From: Anaeromyces robustus
Lineage: Eukaryota; Neocallimastigomycota; Neocallimastigomycetes; Neocallimastigales; Neocallimastigaceae
DNA length: 17,500 bases
Reading direction: 5' to 3'
Assembly: GCA_002104895.1 (NCBI GenBank)
Contig: MCFG01000067.1
Span: forward strand, 180,001-197,500
The notes beneath the pieces were generated by a model. It did not search any database, was not told the DNA's origin, and saw only the letters and a list, made by a program, of their open reading frames with translations. Position numbers and translations under genes: made by a program. Within the stretch, counting starts at the first letter, position 1. Every line of letters starts with the position of its first letter. Of this stretch, positions 1-8,000 are shown piece by piece.

Positions 1-322
1 TTATATATATATATATTTCTTTATTATATATTTTTACTTTTTTATATATTTTTTATTATAGATTATTACTTTTATATATATATTTTTTTGGTATATTATT
101 ACGTTTTATATATTCGTTATTTATTTATTTATTTGTTTGTTTATTATTTAGTTTTTACTTGTGGATTTAATTATTTTCATATTTGTTGATTTAATTATAT
201 TTTTTTTTTCTTCATTTTTTTTTTTATTTCCTTTTTATAAATATAATGTTTTTTTTTTTTTTAATTCTTTTTTTCATTTTTTTTTTTATTTCCTTTTTAT
301 AAATATAATGTTTTTTTTTTTT
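1..322. other. AT-rich 3' flank of the lectin gene, no gene seen
   Basis: Almost only T and A on the plus strand, with long T runs and TA dinucleotides. A short plus-strand ORF (161-346) encodes only Phe, Ile and Leu from these runs and is not credible. Poly(A) signals for the minus-strand gene cannot be singled out in such sequence. Confidence 0.7.
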
Positions 323-336
323 TTAATTCTTTTTTT
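201..336. repeat. 62-bp tandem duplication across the lectin gene's stop codon
   Basis: Two T-rich copies, about 201-274 and 263-336, match with an exact 62-base offset: the landmarks atttcc (226 and 288), ataatg ending at 248 and 310, and aattc (263 and 325) all agree. The copy nearer the gene contains the last Lys codons and the stop (323-325); the other lies in the 3' flank. A slippage or unequal-exchange event at the 3' end of the gene is likely. Confidence 0.85.
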
Positions 337-3300
337 TATAAGTTAAACATTGACCATATCCAGTTTGACATCCTATATTAATATCACAATGCTCTTGGGA
401 ATCACCACAATAATTATATTTACTACAACATTTTTCAAAATTACTACTACATTTTTGATTTGCAAAATTTTTACCACATCTATCTGTACAAAGACCACTT
501 ATACATCCTTCATCACATTTACCATCAGAAATACCACATGTATAATTTTTACTACAACATTGAGAATTTGGACATGGTTTATTAGGTCCACATTTAACTT
601 CTCCAGGATTTGTTGTACGTATTTCCCAATGTTGATAAATTTCAGATGTATTACATGTATTAAAGTTTAATCGATCTTCTTTTGAAAATACATTTGTATC
701 AAAACAACCTAAACATTTATTATTTAATACTGAAATAATACTACCTCCTTTAATATTTTTAAATTTACTATTATTATTATTATTACATTCACGCATTACA
801 ACAGTACCTGCATTAGCATCAGCAACCACTAAACAAAGTCCAGTATGTGCTGATTTAATAAATCCATTTCCAGATTTTGGAACTTTCCATTGATTTAAAG
901 TATTATTTTCACATACATTATAGAATGGTCTGGTATTAACAGATCTATTAGATCTTATACATTTATCAATTTTACTATTGTAAAGCCAAACTGTTGAATA
1001 ATCACTAGGACTATTATCCCATAATTCCCATTTTAAATCAGGAGATTGATCACATTTTCTTAAATAAGCACCATTATTATTAGTTACATCACCATCTCCA
1101 ATACCTACACATTTCTTTTTATCACTCGCTAAATAAATATAACCATCTGTAGAATATTCAAACATGGTAGCTTCTGAACAATCACTTACTTTAATTTTAC
1201 CATTAACAGGATCCATAAGATTAAAACATCTATTAGGATAAAGACGTGAAAAGATATAACCTTTTGGATATGGAGATAAATACCATTGATATCCATTTGA
1301 ACTATTACAATTAGTAACACGAGGTTTTTTATCAATACTTTCTAATGAAAATAAACATTTATCTTGAGATGGATTATAAATCCATTTAGGAGTAGAATTA
1401 GGTGCAATGGTTGGTCTTGGCTTAGTAGTAGTAGTTGTAGTTGTAGTAGTAGTAGTTGTTGTAGTTTTTTTTGTAGTTGTAGTAGTAGTTGTAGTTTTTC
1501 TTGTAGTAGTAGTAGTTGTTGTTGTTGTTTTAGGAATAACATTTTTAGGGTATGACCAAAGAACATTACCTTTACCATCATCCCAATAAACAGAATTACT
1601 TTTGAAATCACAATTTAAGAAAGTATTAGTATTATCAGGTATATCAACAGTAAGTTTATAAGATACATGATTTTCTGAAGAATATAATACAATATTAGTA
1701 TTAGTAATACTTAATGATGTTAATTTAACATTAGGCATTTGAAATACGATTTCTTCTGTAAGGTTGACATGATTTCTATATAATAATTTACCATCAAGAA
1801 TAATTAAGGAATAATTATTACAATATAACATTTCACCAGTTTCAAATGATTCACCAATATATAATTTTGAAGCGTATAATGGTCTATTATAAATATAATT
1901 ATTACACCATTTATATTCACCTCTAGAAGATTTTAAAACTAAAGTTAAATCATTATTCATTAATTCTAAGGTATATTGATTTTCTATTTTATAATATTCT
2001 TTATGTAAACGTATTTTATTATTAACATAAATATCACCATTTTTATTTAAATTAATAGAATATATATTTTCATTGGTATTGATATATCTTGTAATATTTA
2101 ATAATTCAATATCAAAAGGTCCATATAAAATTCCCTGAGAACTTAAATGTAACCATCTATCCCATTTAACTCCTTTTTCATTTTCATATTTTTTATAAAT
2201 GGGAGATAAAGAATAAATGGTATTACATTCATTATTATTGGAAGATAAAACATCACAATCCATATATCCAGGATATTTCCAAATAATATCTGTTTGATTA
2301 GATAATATTAAGGCATTAGGTGTGCTATAATATTCTAATTTCAAATTTGGAATTTTATCAACAATAACATTATCATTCATAGTGAAATTATCTTTATTTA
2401 TTTTTAATTCATAGATTTCAACAAAAGCTCCTTTATTAGGTAATTGTAAACCATAATTATTAGATAAATAGGCGTATGTACCATCTCCTTCTCTGGAATA
2501 AATTCTATCATACATTGTTAAATTATTAGCTACATCTATATTTCCCATATATTTATGTTCTTCATAGGCTAAATAATTTAAAAATTTAACTGGTTTATAT
2601 CCCCATAAAATTTCATGAGTTTTCATATCCATAATAATTAATTTGAAATCAAAATTTCTAACATTTTTCTTTATGGTGAGAGTGTACTTATTCTCTTCAT
2701 AATTTTCATCCATTTCTGGTAAAGAAGCTAAAGTTATTTTTTTATTATTTTCACAATATAAATGTAATCCTTTACTGGATAATTTTAATTCTTTAGCATA
2801 TGTACATTGTGCTAAGGTTTCTTCATGACCATAAACATACCAGTATAAATGAGTTTTATTTAAAGCTAAATAGACATTACTATCATATTCATAAACTAAT
2901 TTTTCACCTACAAGTAAGTTTTCGAAATATGGATCTACTATAATATCTTCATGACTTGGTTGCTCATAACTATGCATACTTTCGATATATGGTAATCTGA
3001 GTTTTTCATCACAAGAAGTAATCGAATAAACCAAAGGTTCTATATATCTCATATGATAATTATTTTGTCGTACAAATAAACTACTCCAAATAGTATTTTC
3101 ATTATTATCTATAATTTTTAATTCTCCATTATTTGTTAATTTTAATTTGTAATATTGAAGATCATCATCATCTCTTTTAGTATTATTTCCATTATTATTA
3201 TTATTATTATTAATAAAAGTTGTTATATGAGATTTTGTTATATAAGGATTAATAGAACGCCATACAATATACTTATACTTATCTCTTAAAATTAATTCTC

Positions 3301-6178
3301 CAATAGGTGATAATGTAATGGTATAAGGAGGTGAAAATGGTCCAATATTTGCTGTATTAGTTGACCATAAAGTTCTTTCATATTCTTTTACTATAAAGTT
3401 ACCAGAAGGTTGTAAATAAGCTTTAAAAATACCATTATCAGAAACCATATATTCTTCTTGGTTCATGGTAATATCACATTGACATGGTATTTCAGAAGAA
3501 AATTTCTTTTTAACAGTAACTGGAATATATACATGTTTATCAGGAATTGTATTGTCATTGAAATCGTATACAGGAGTAGTATCAAATTTTAATGGAAAGT
3601 TATATTCTAATGGGAAAGCATAACCTTTATAGGATTTACCGGTTTTAGAAGTAATTTCCCATATTGGAGTGTATAATCCATCATAAAGAGTAACTCTACA
3701 ACCAGCATTTTCTTCAAATACCATTAATGTATATCCTATATTACCACGATAACCAACATTAAAAGGTAAATCCTTTGGTAAGGAATCCCATATAACAATT
3801 TCTTGTGAAGTATCTACATTATATAAATCATCCTTTTCTACATCATAATCCTTTAAGATATTTTTTGCTGTCATTACTAAATGTCCATTATCTGAAATTT
3901 TAAATTTCATATCAAGTTTATTAGCATTTAATTCCCCTATATTAGGTATAGATGTTTCGGTAGACCATTTAATATTTTTTTCATCAAATGAATTTTCACA
4001 TAAAGCTAATTTACCAGATGGTAAAATACCAAAATGACAACTATGATTTGGATTACTATTATCAGCGATCATAGAATTTCGATATTTCTTATCGTTAGAT
4101 GTTGGTGCAACTAATTCTTGTCTTGTAATTAAATAATTAGCAACATCACGACTAGTAGCCTTCTTTTTTTGATAAATATCATTATTATTAATTTGCATTT
4201 CTGTTCTTTTTTCATTAGGTGAACATCCAGTTTTCTTAATAACAAATTGATTATCAATTTGTTTTGTGACTTCTGAAGTATAAAATTCAACATGGTCCCC
4301 TTTAAAGTCATTAGTAGTTCCACATGCCCATATAATAGCTTCTGTTGTAAGTTTAAGAACAACTTCATATTCGTAACATCCATCACTATCAAGTGAATAG
4401 GATATTTGTTCATTAATAGCATAAGTAATAGTATTAGATTGAGCCCTACTAACAGTATTATCTTTAGAAACAGTTTTGGAATCTTCAACGGATACTTCTT
4501 TCACAGAAGTGTTAGATGTACTTCTACCAAATTTTCTACCATTACTAGTAGTTTTCTGTTCAGATTCTTCTTTAGCCCATCCATTTTCACTGGTCCATGT
4601 ATTAGATAAAATATTAGAAATAGTATCCGTTTGAGTATTTTCCTGTAAAGTAGTTTCCGTATGTCCAATGGTATAAGAATCAGAATAACCATTAGTAACT
4701 TGATCTTGATACATTTGAGTAGAAGATTTAGAATTATATCTTGAGACATCTTTAGAATTAATAACAGATCCACCATCGGATGATCCTTCAACATCTGTCA
4801 TACTTGTAGAACGAGTACCTGCTAAAGCCATAACTAAATCATTTCTTTCTTGTCTTTCGGTGAAATATTCTTGTAAATCATAATTAAAATTAGCTAATTT
4901 ATATTGTTCATATTCATTTCTTTCATTCCAATATTCGGTTTGATCAAAAGTTTTCCAATTCCATTTCTCTGTTTGTTCATAATTTCTGGCATTCCAAGTT
5001 TCAGTTTGTTGATAATTAGCATTATTCCAATATTCAGTTTGTTGATAATTTTTATCATTCCATCTTTCCGTTTGTTCATAATTAGCACTATTCCATCTTT
5101 CCGTTTGATCATAATTAGCACTATTCCATTTTTCGGTTTGATCATAATTCATACTGTTCCATTTTTCGGTTTGATCATAATTCAAATTATTCCATCTTTC
5201 AGTTTGATCATAATTCATACTATTCCATTTTTCAGTTTGTTCATAATTCATATTATTCCATTTTTCAGTTTGTTCGTAGGTTTTTACAGCATCTTCATGT
5301 TGATTTATCATGGATTGCCTAGCAATATCATTAGCATCTCTTGCAATACTATTAGCATCTCTTGCAATATCATTAGCATCTCTTGCAATATCATTGGCAT
5401 CTTTTGCAATATCATTAGCTTCGTCACTACTAGTATCTTCTCCTTCTTTAATTTTATAATAGGTATCAATATTTCCTGTTATTCTATTATAGACTCCATT
5501 ATCATTATTACCATTATTACCATTATTACTATTGTTACCATTATTACCATTGTTACCATTTTTACCATTATTATTATTTTTATTATTTCCAGTCCCAAAT
5601 AATTTTCCAACTATCTTAGAATTAGTTATTTTTTGACCAATTTTTGTTTTTGCAAGTGCACTACCTACTTTAGGGGCAACTTTACTAACAATTTGTTCAC
5701 CTGCAGCTAATAAAAGAGCAGGAAGAATACGTTTATCTAATTTAGCATCTATATTGGTATCCTTGGACATTTTTACAAGATTTCTTTTACTTTTTCTTCT
5801 ATCATATACACTATCTTTACCAACATAATCAATTCTTTTTACTTCTTCATATTGATCATTATAATAATCATAATCAGATTGACTTAGAAAACTATGTTCT
5901 TTAGTTCCACTATGTTCTTTGTAAACATTCCAATTTTGTTCCTCAGATATTCCATCAGTCTTAGTCACCCCATGACTATCCTCTTCAGATATACTATGAA
6001 TATTAGATTCAGCATAATTTTCAGTATTAGTTATACTTCCTTGATCAGAAGCTGAATTTGATTGAGATTGAGCCATTGCAATAGCAACTTCTAAAGATGA
6101 TGTACCAGATTCACTATCCGATCCACTAATACTATTAGTATTAGTTAAAGATTTAGCAATTTCAATTAGCAATTTCAT
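323..6178 (-). CDS. Giant multi-lectin protein: repeat stalk, bulb-lectin-like, ricin-type and CBM18 modules
   Basis: This 1951-codon ORF probably continues 6162-7154; its own first Met is likely not the real start, as it lacks a signal peptide. Order by residue: Ser/Thr-rich (1-80); basic and hydrophobic (128-196) with dibasic sites; Asn/Gly tract (197-228); five DANDIAR heptads (253-287); eleven 11-residue Y.QTE.WN units (301-419); Ser/Thr-rich (450-590); about 12 beta-turn units of the G.L.L......W.S kind, resembling bulb-type (mannose-binding) lectins (about 690-1545); Thr linker (1551-1585); two ricin-type beta-trefoil domains (1598-1719 and 1730-1853, the second with QHW); two eight-cysteine hevein-like chitin-binding domains (1863-1897 and 1901-1944); a short basic tail. 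Known members of these families bind carbohydrate, so I infer a secreted or wall-attached glycan- or chitin-binding protein. The CBM18 call is firm, ricin good, bulb lectin moderate. I see no catalytic domain, dockerin or C-terminal membrane segment. Confidence 0.8.
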   Translation of the reverse strand: MKLLIEIAKSLTNTNSISGSDSESGTSSLEVAIAMAQSQSNSASDQGSITNTENYAESNIHSISEEDSHGVTKTDGISEEQNWNVYKEHSGTKEHSFLSQSDYDYYNDQYEEVKRIDYVGKDSVYDRRKSKRNLVKMSKDTNIDAKLDKRILPALLLAAGEQIVSKVAPKVGSALAKTKIGQKITNSKIVGKLFGTGNNKNNNNGKNGNNGNNGNNSNNGNNGNNDNGVYNRITGNIDTYYKIKEGEDTSSDEANDIAKDANDIARDANDIARDANSIARDANDIARQSMINQHEDAVKTYEQTEKWNNMNYEQTEKWNSMNYDQTERWNNLNYDQTEKWNSMNYDQTEKWNSANYDQTERWNSANYEQTERWNDKNYQQTEYWNNANYQQTETWNARNYEQTEKWNWKTFDQTEYWNERNEYEQYKLANFNYDLQEYFTERQERNDLVMALAGTRSTSMTDVEGSSDGGSVINSKDVSRYNSKSSTQMYQDQVTNGYSDSYTIGHTETTLQENTQTDTISNILSNTWTSENGWAKEESEQKTTSNGRKFGRSTSNTSVKEVSVEDSKTVSKDNTVSRAQSNTITYAINEQISYSLDSDGCYEYEVVLKLTTEAIIWACGTTNDFKGDHVEFYTSEVTKQIDNQFVIKKTGCSPNEKRTEMQINNNDIYQKKKATSRDVANYLITRQELVAPTSNDKKYRNSMIADNSNPNHSCHFGILPSGKLALCENSFDEKNIKWSTETSIPNIGELNANKLDMKFKISDNGHLVMTAKNILKDYDVEKDDLYNVDTSQEIVIWDSLPKDLPFNVGYRGNIGYTLMVFEENAGCRVTLYDGLYTPIWEITSKTGKSYKGYAFPLEYNFPLKFDTTPVYDFNDNTIPDKHVYIPVTVKKKFSSEIPCQCDITMNQEEYMVSDNGIFKAYLQPSGNFIVKEYERTLWSTNTANIGPFSPPYTITLSPIGELILRDKYKYIVWRSINPYITKSHITTFINNNNNNNGNNTKRDDDDLQYYKLKLTNNGELKIIDNNENTIWSSLFVRQNNYHMRYIEPLVYSITSCDEKLRLPYIESMHSYEQPSHEDIIVDPYFENLLVGEKLVYEYDSNVYLALNKTHLYWYVYGHEETLAQCTYAKELKLSSKGLHLYCENNKKITLASLPEMDENYEENKYTLTIKKNVRNFDFKLIIMDMKTHEILWGYKPVKFLNYLAYEEHKYMGNIDVANNLTMYDRIYSREGDGTYAYLSNNYGLQLPNKGAFVEIYELKINKDNFTMNDNVIVDKIPNLKLEYYSTPNALILSNQTDIIWKYPGYMDCDVLSSNNNECNTIYSLSPIYKKYENEKGVKWDRWLHLSSQGILYGPFDIELLNITRYINTNENIYSINLNKNGDIYVNNKIRLHKEYYKIENQYTLELMNNDLTLVLKSSRGEYKWCNNYIYNRPLYASKLYIGESFETGEMLYCNNYSLIILDGKLLYRNHVNLTEEIVFQMPNVKLTSLSITNTNIVLYSSENHVSYKLTVDIPDNTNTFLNCDFKSNSVYWDDGKGNVLWSYPKNVIPKTTTTTTTTTRKTTTTTTTTKKTTTTTTTTTTTTTTKPRPTIAPNSTPKWIYNPSQDKCLFSLESIDKKPRVTNCNSSNGYQWYLSPYPKGYIFSRLYPNRCFNLMDPVNGKIKVSDCSEATMFEYSTDGYIYLASDKKKCVGIGDGDVTNNNGAYLRKCDQSPDLKWELWDNSPSDYSTVWLYNSKIDKCIRSNRSVNTRPFYNVCENNTLNQWKVPKSGNGFIKSAHTGLCLVVADANAGTVVMRECNNNNNSKFKNIKGGSIISVLNNKCLGCFDTNVFSKEDRLNFNTCNTSEIYQHWEIRTTNPGEVKCGPNKPCPNSQCCSKNYTCGISDGKCDEGCISGLCTDRCGKNFANQKCSSNFEKCCSKYNYCGDSQEHCDINIGCQTGYGQCLTYKKKN
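1424..1528 (-). repeat. Poly-Thr linker before the ricin-type domains
   Basis: Residues 1551-1585 are about 35 residues of Thr broken only by RK and KK pairs, encoded by mixed ACA/ACT codons and followed by KPRPT. Thr-rich linkers of this kind are usually O-glycosylated and extended, and separate binding modules in secreted fungal proteins. Here the linker divides the bulb-lectin-like region from the ricin-type and CBM18 modules. The repetitive DNA also produces spurious ORFs in the other frames. Confidence 0.9.
4922..5278 (-). repeat. Eleven tandem 33-bp units encoding Y(E/D/Q)QTE(K/R/Y/T)WN
   Basis: Residues 301-419 of the long lectin ORF are eleven consecutive 11-residue units without a break. 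Every unit keeps Q-T-E, W and N, and all but one start with Tyr (the last has Phe). Later units drift at the position before W (K or R becomes Y or T). An 11-residue period suits a hendecad right-handed coiled coil or a long helix with an aromatic stripe. I do not recognise the repeat. Confidence 0.9.
5318..5422 (-). repeat. Five tandem 21-bp units encoding DANDIAR heptads
   Basis: Residues 253-287 read as five heptads (EANDIAK, then DANDIAR with one DANSIAR). Ala at position 2, Ile at 5 and Ala at 6 make a small hydrophobic stripe, and D and R recur at the ends, as in a short coiled coil. The block lies 13 residues before the 11-residue units, so the helix phase switches from 7 to 11 residues. 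The bases are almost identical between units, pointing to recent expansion. Confidence 0.9.
5495..5590 (-). repeat. Asn/Gly tract (NNG units) in the lectin protein
   Basis: Residues 197-228 are nearly all Asn and Gly in NNG triplets, seen on the plus strand as repeated attaccatt units. It is probably a flexible linker between the basic/hydrophobic segment and the helical repeats, grown by slippage. A shorter Asn run lies at about 3182-3212, just before a KRDDDD site. Confidence 0.85.
6153..6178 (-). other. Frame junction: 13-base-period direct repeat between the two lectin ORFs
   Basis: Plus-strand bases 6153-6164 and 6166-6177 are the same 12-mer (ttagcaatttca), offset by 13 bases. The stop of the 5' ORF (6162-6164) lies in one copy and the first Met of the 3' ORF (6176-6178) in the other. 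Thirteen is 1 modulo 3, the exact shift between the two frames, and the residues encoded by both copies are the same kind (EIA in each). The simplest reading is a slippage duplication that broke the gene, or an error in this assembly. Alternatives: a GT-AG intron at 6091-6199 (109 nt, also 1 modulo 3), or +1 frameshifting at the UGA. Confidence 0.75.
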
Positions 6179-7154
6179 CCGTTAAAGTATTAGAATTACT
6201 TGTAGTATCACCAATTGAACGAGTTGTAGACGTTCCAGAAGATGTAGTAACAGAATATTGATATTCCATACTTACAGAAATTAAAGTATTACAAAAAATG
6301 GTACATCCTTTACAATTAGAAACACCTACACATTGAGAAAAATTATTTGAAATATCATTATTGATATTTAAATTATTATAATCTATAACTGATTTCATTA
6401 CTGAATCAGAAAAATTTATATAACTACCAAAAGCACTTCTAATATTAGATGAATCACCCACATCAACAGTTAATGATTTATGATATGGATTAAAAGCTGG
6501 ATTTACACTAACTAAAGGAATACATTTTTTTTCAGTTCTTCTTAATTCATTATAAATTTCTTCAATATATTTATCTGCATTTTTTTTATATTCTTCAATA
6601 TTATCTTTATCTCTTAATAAAATATTATTAGCCGATCGATCATTAATATCAGAATCATTATCTATAACAGCTCTTTTAATAATAGTTTTATTACTTTGTT
6701 TTTTTAATTTTTTTAGAACATCAGATATATCAAAATATAATCCTATACTATTAACCATAGTACTATTATTACACCATGATACACCATACCAAGTAGGACC
6801 TAATGCTTTAGCATATTCTTCAATAGTTTGAGGAAAAATTAAATTACCATCCTCATCTCCATAAGATGGATTATAAACTTCAGACATTCCTTGATTATTA
6901 TAACGACAAAATATTCTTGATTTGCTTAATAATGTACTATTAGTGTTTGTATTTAATTCATCCACTAATGTACTATTATTAGCAACCATTTCGGATTCAT
7001 CCACTAATGTAGTATTATTAGTAATAATTTCTGATTCATCATTTAATGTACTATTACTAGTAGCTATTCCGGAATCATTAGCAATTTTTTCTGATTCACT
7101 AGCTAATATTTTATTAATAAAGAGTATCAAAGATAATAATGTAATTAACTTCAT
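6162..7154 (-). CDS. 5' part of giant secreted lectin-type protein (signal peptide, Ser/Thr-rich region)
   Basis: This 330-codon ORF begins with a clear signal peptide (MKLITLLSLILFINKILAS), so the product enters the secretory pathway. The start has A at -3, and upstream DNA is AT-rich non-coding. Residues about 34-72 are a degenerate 13-residue repeat (NNSTLVDESEMVA type) with several N-x-S/T sequons. A lysine-arginine pair at 160-161 could be a Kex2-type processing site. Residues 275-288 hold a four-cysteine cluster (C..C..C...C in CVGVSNCKGCTIFC). The last 35 residues are rich in Ser and Thr. The ORF ends in TGA inside a 13-base-period direct repeat, and the next ORF begins 17 bases earlier in the +1 frame, still in Ser/Thr/Asn-rich sequence. 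I therefore see this as the N-terminus of the same protein as 323-6178, not as a separate gene. I do not recognise a named domain in residues 80-290. Confidence 0.75.
   Translation of the reverse strand: MKLITLLSLILFINKILASESEKIANDSGIATSNSTLNDESEIITNNTTLVDESEMVANNSTLVDELNTNTNSTLLSKSRIFCRYNNQGMSEVYNPSYGDEDGNLIFPQTIEEYAKALGPTWYGVSWCNNSTMVNSIGLYFDISDVLKKLKKQSNKTIIKRAVIDNDSDINDRSANNILLRDKDNIEEYKKNADKYIEEIYNELRRTEKKCIPLVSVNPAFNPYHKSLTVDVGDSSNIRSAFGSYINFSDSVMKSVIDYNNLNINNDISNNFSQCVGVSNCKGCTIFCNTLISVSMEYQYSVTTSSGTSTTRSIGDTTSNSNTLTDEIAN
6939..7055 (-). repeat. 39-bp tandem repeat just after the signal peptide
   Basis: About three units of 13 residues (NNSTLVDESEMVA type) cover residues 34-72 of the 5' ORF. 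On the plus strand, tccactaatg recurs at 6961 and 7000, giving an exact 39-base period, with weaker copies either side. Units carry N-x-S/T sequons and acidic residues, so the stretch is probably glycosylated and disordered. Confidence 0.8.
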
Positions 7155-7347
7155 ATTTATTAATTTAAATAAAAAAAATATATATATATATATATTATAA
7201 AAAAAAAGTTATTATTTCTTTTATAAAAAAAATAATAATTTTTTTTTGTTTTATTTTTATTAAATTATGGATAAAAAAATTTTTTTTTCCAAATCTTCAA
7301 ATATTTATATAAAAAGAAAAAAATACAAAAATAAAAAGAAAAAAATA

Positions 7348-7384
7348 GAATTTTAATTATACTTAATAAGTATAATTAAAATTC
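7348..7384. repeat. 37-bp perfect palindrome (18-bp arms, 1-base centre)
   Basis: The bases from 7348 (gaattttaattatactta) are followed by one A and then their exact reverse complement, ending at 7384. The arms are AT-rich but include G/C positions that pair correctly, so this is more than a chance AT palindrome. It stands at the start of the first 238-bp unit. The second unit begins with a shorter version (tactta t taagta at 7598-7610). Confidence 0.85.
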
Positions 7385-7835
7385 AGTTGGCTAATTTATG
7401 TATGATTTTATACGAATAAATATATTATTACATATAAAATATCTTCACTATTTCTATTATATTATATATATTATATGAAATAATATATTTGATCAATATA
7501 AAATTATACTTTGAAATGTTAACAATGAACACAATATAATTCATTGATTTTTTTTTTTTCAATTATTATTTATTAATAAAATAAAGAAATAAAATAATAC
7601 TTATTAAGTATAATTGAAGTTCAGATGGCTAATTTATTTATAAATGTTTTTATATGAATAAATATATAAAATTTCTTCACTATTTCCATCATATTATATG
7701 TAATAATATATTTGATCAATATAAAATTATAGTTTAAAATATAATAATGAACACAATATGATTCATTATTTTTATTCTTTAATTAATATTTACTAATAAA
7801 ATAATATAATAATAAATACAATATAATTAATGTAG
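7360..7835. repeat. Two direct copies of a ~238-bp AT-rich unit
   Basis: Copy 1 starts near 7360 and copy 2 near 7598. Shared landmarks in the same order include tactta, agtataatt, ttcag(t/a)tggctaattta, cttcactatttc, atatatttgatcaatataaa and aatgaacacaatat. The copies have diverged by substitutions and small indels. No protein is encoded. The unit could be a non-autonomous element, given the palindrome at its start, or a simple tandem duplication. I saw no third copy here. Confidence 0.8.
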
Positions 7836-7876
7836 ACATTATAATAAATAATACCTAAAAAAAATTAATATAAAAA

Positions 7877-8000
7877 ATAAATAAATAAATAAATAAATAA
7901 TAAATAATAAATAATAAATAAATAAATAATAAATAAATAAATAAATAAATAAATAATAAAAAAATAATAAATAAATAAATAATAAATAAATAAATAAAAG
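7877..8000. repeat. Imperfect (TAAA)n microsatellite
   Basis: Tetranucleotide TAAA units mixed with TAA triplets run across this stretch, directly after the 238-bp repeats. Confidence 0.9.

Noticed and set aside
161-346. Plus-strand ORF of 61 codons, nearly all Phe, Ile and Leu
   Set aside because: Produced by T-runs; it resembles a membrane segment only through composition.
1342-1611. Gln/Leu-rich ORF on the minus strand and Val- or Ser/Cys-rich ORFs on the plus strand over the Thr linker
   Set aside because: Alternative frames of the ACA/ACT repeat that encodes poly-Thr in the main frame.
4904-5602. Plus-strand ORF of 232 codons rich in Ile, Pro, Phe and Ser
   Set aside because: It mirrors the 33-base and 21-base repeats and the Asn/Gly tract of the lectin gene; its period is explained by the minus strand.
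6922-7200. Plus-strand ORF of 92 codons (SSTNVLLLA repeats)
   Set aside because: Antisense to the 39-bp repeat and signal peptide of the lectin gene.
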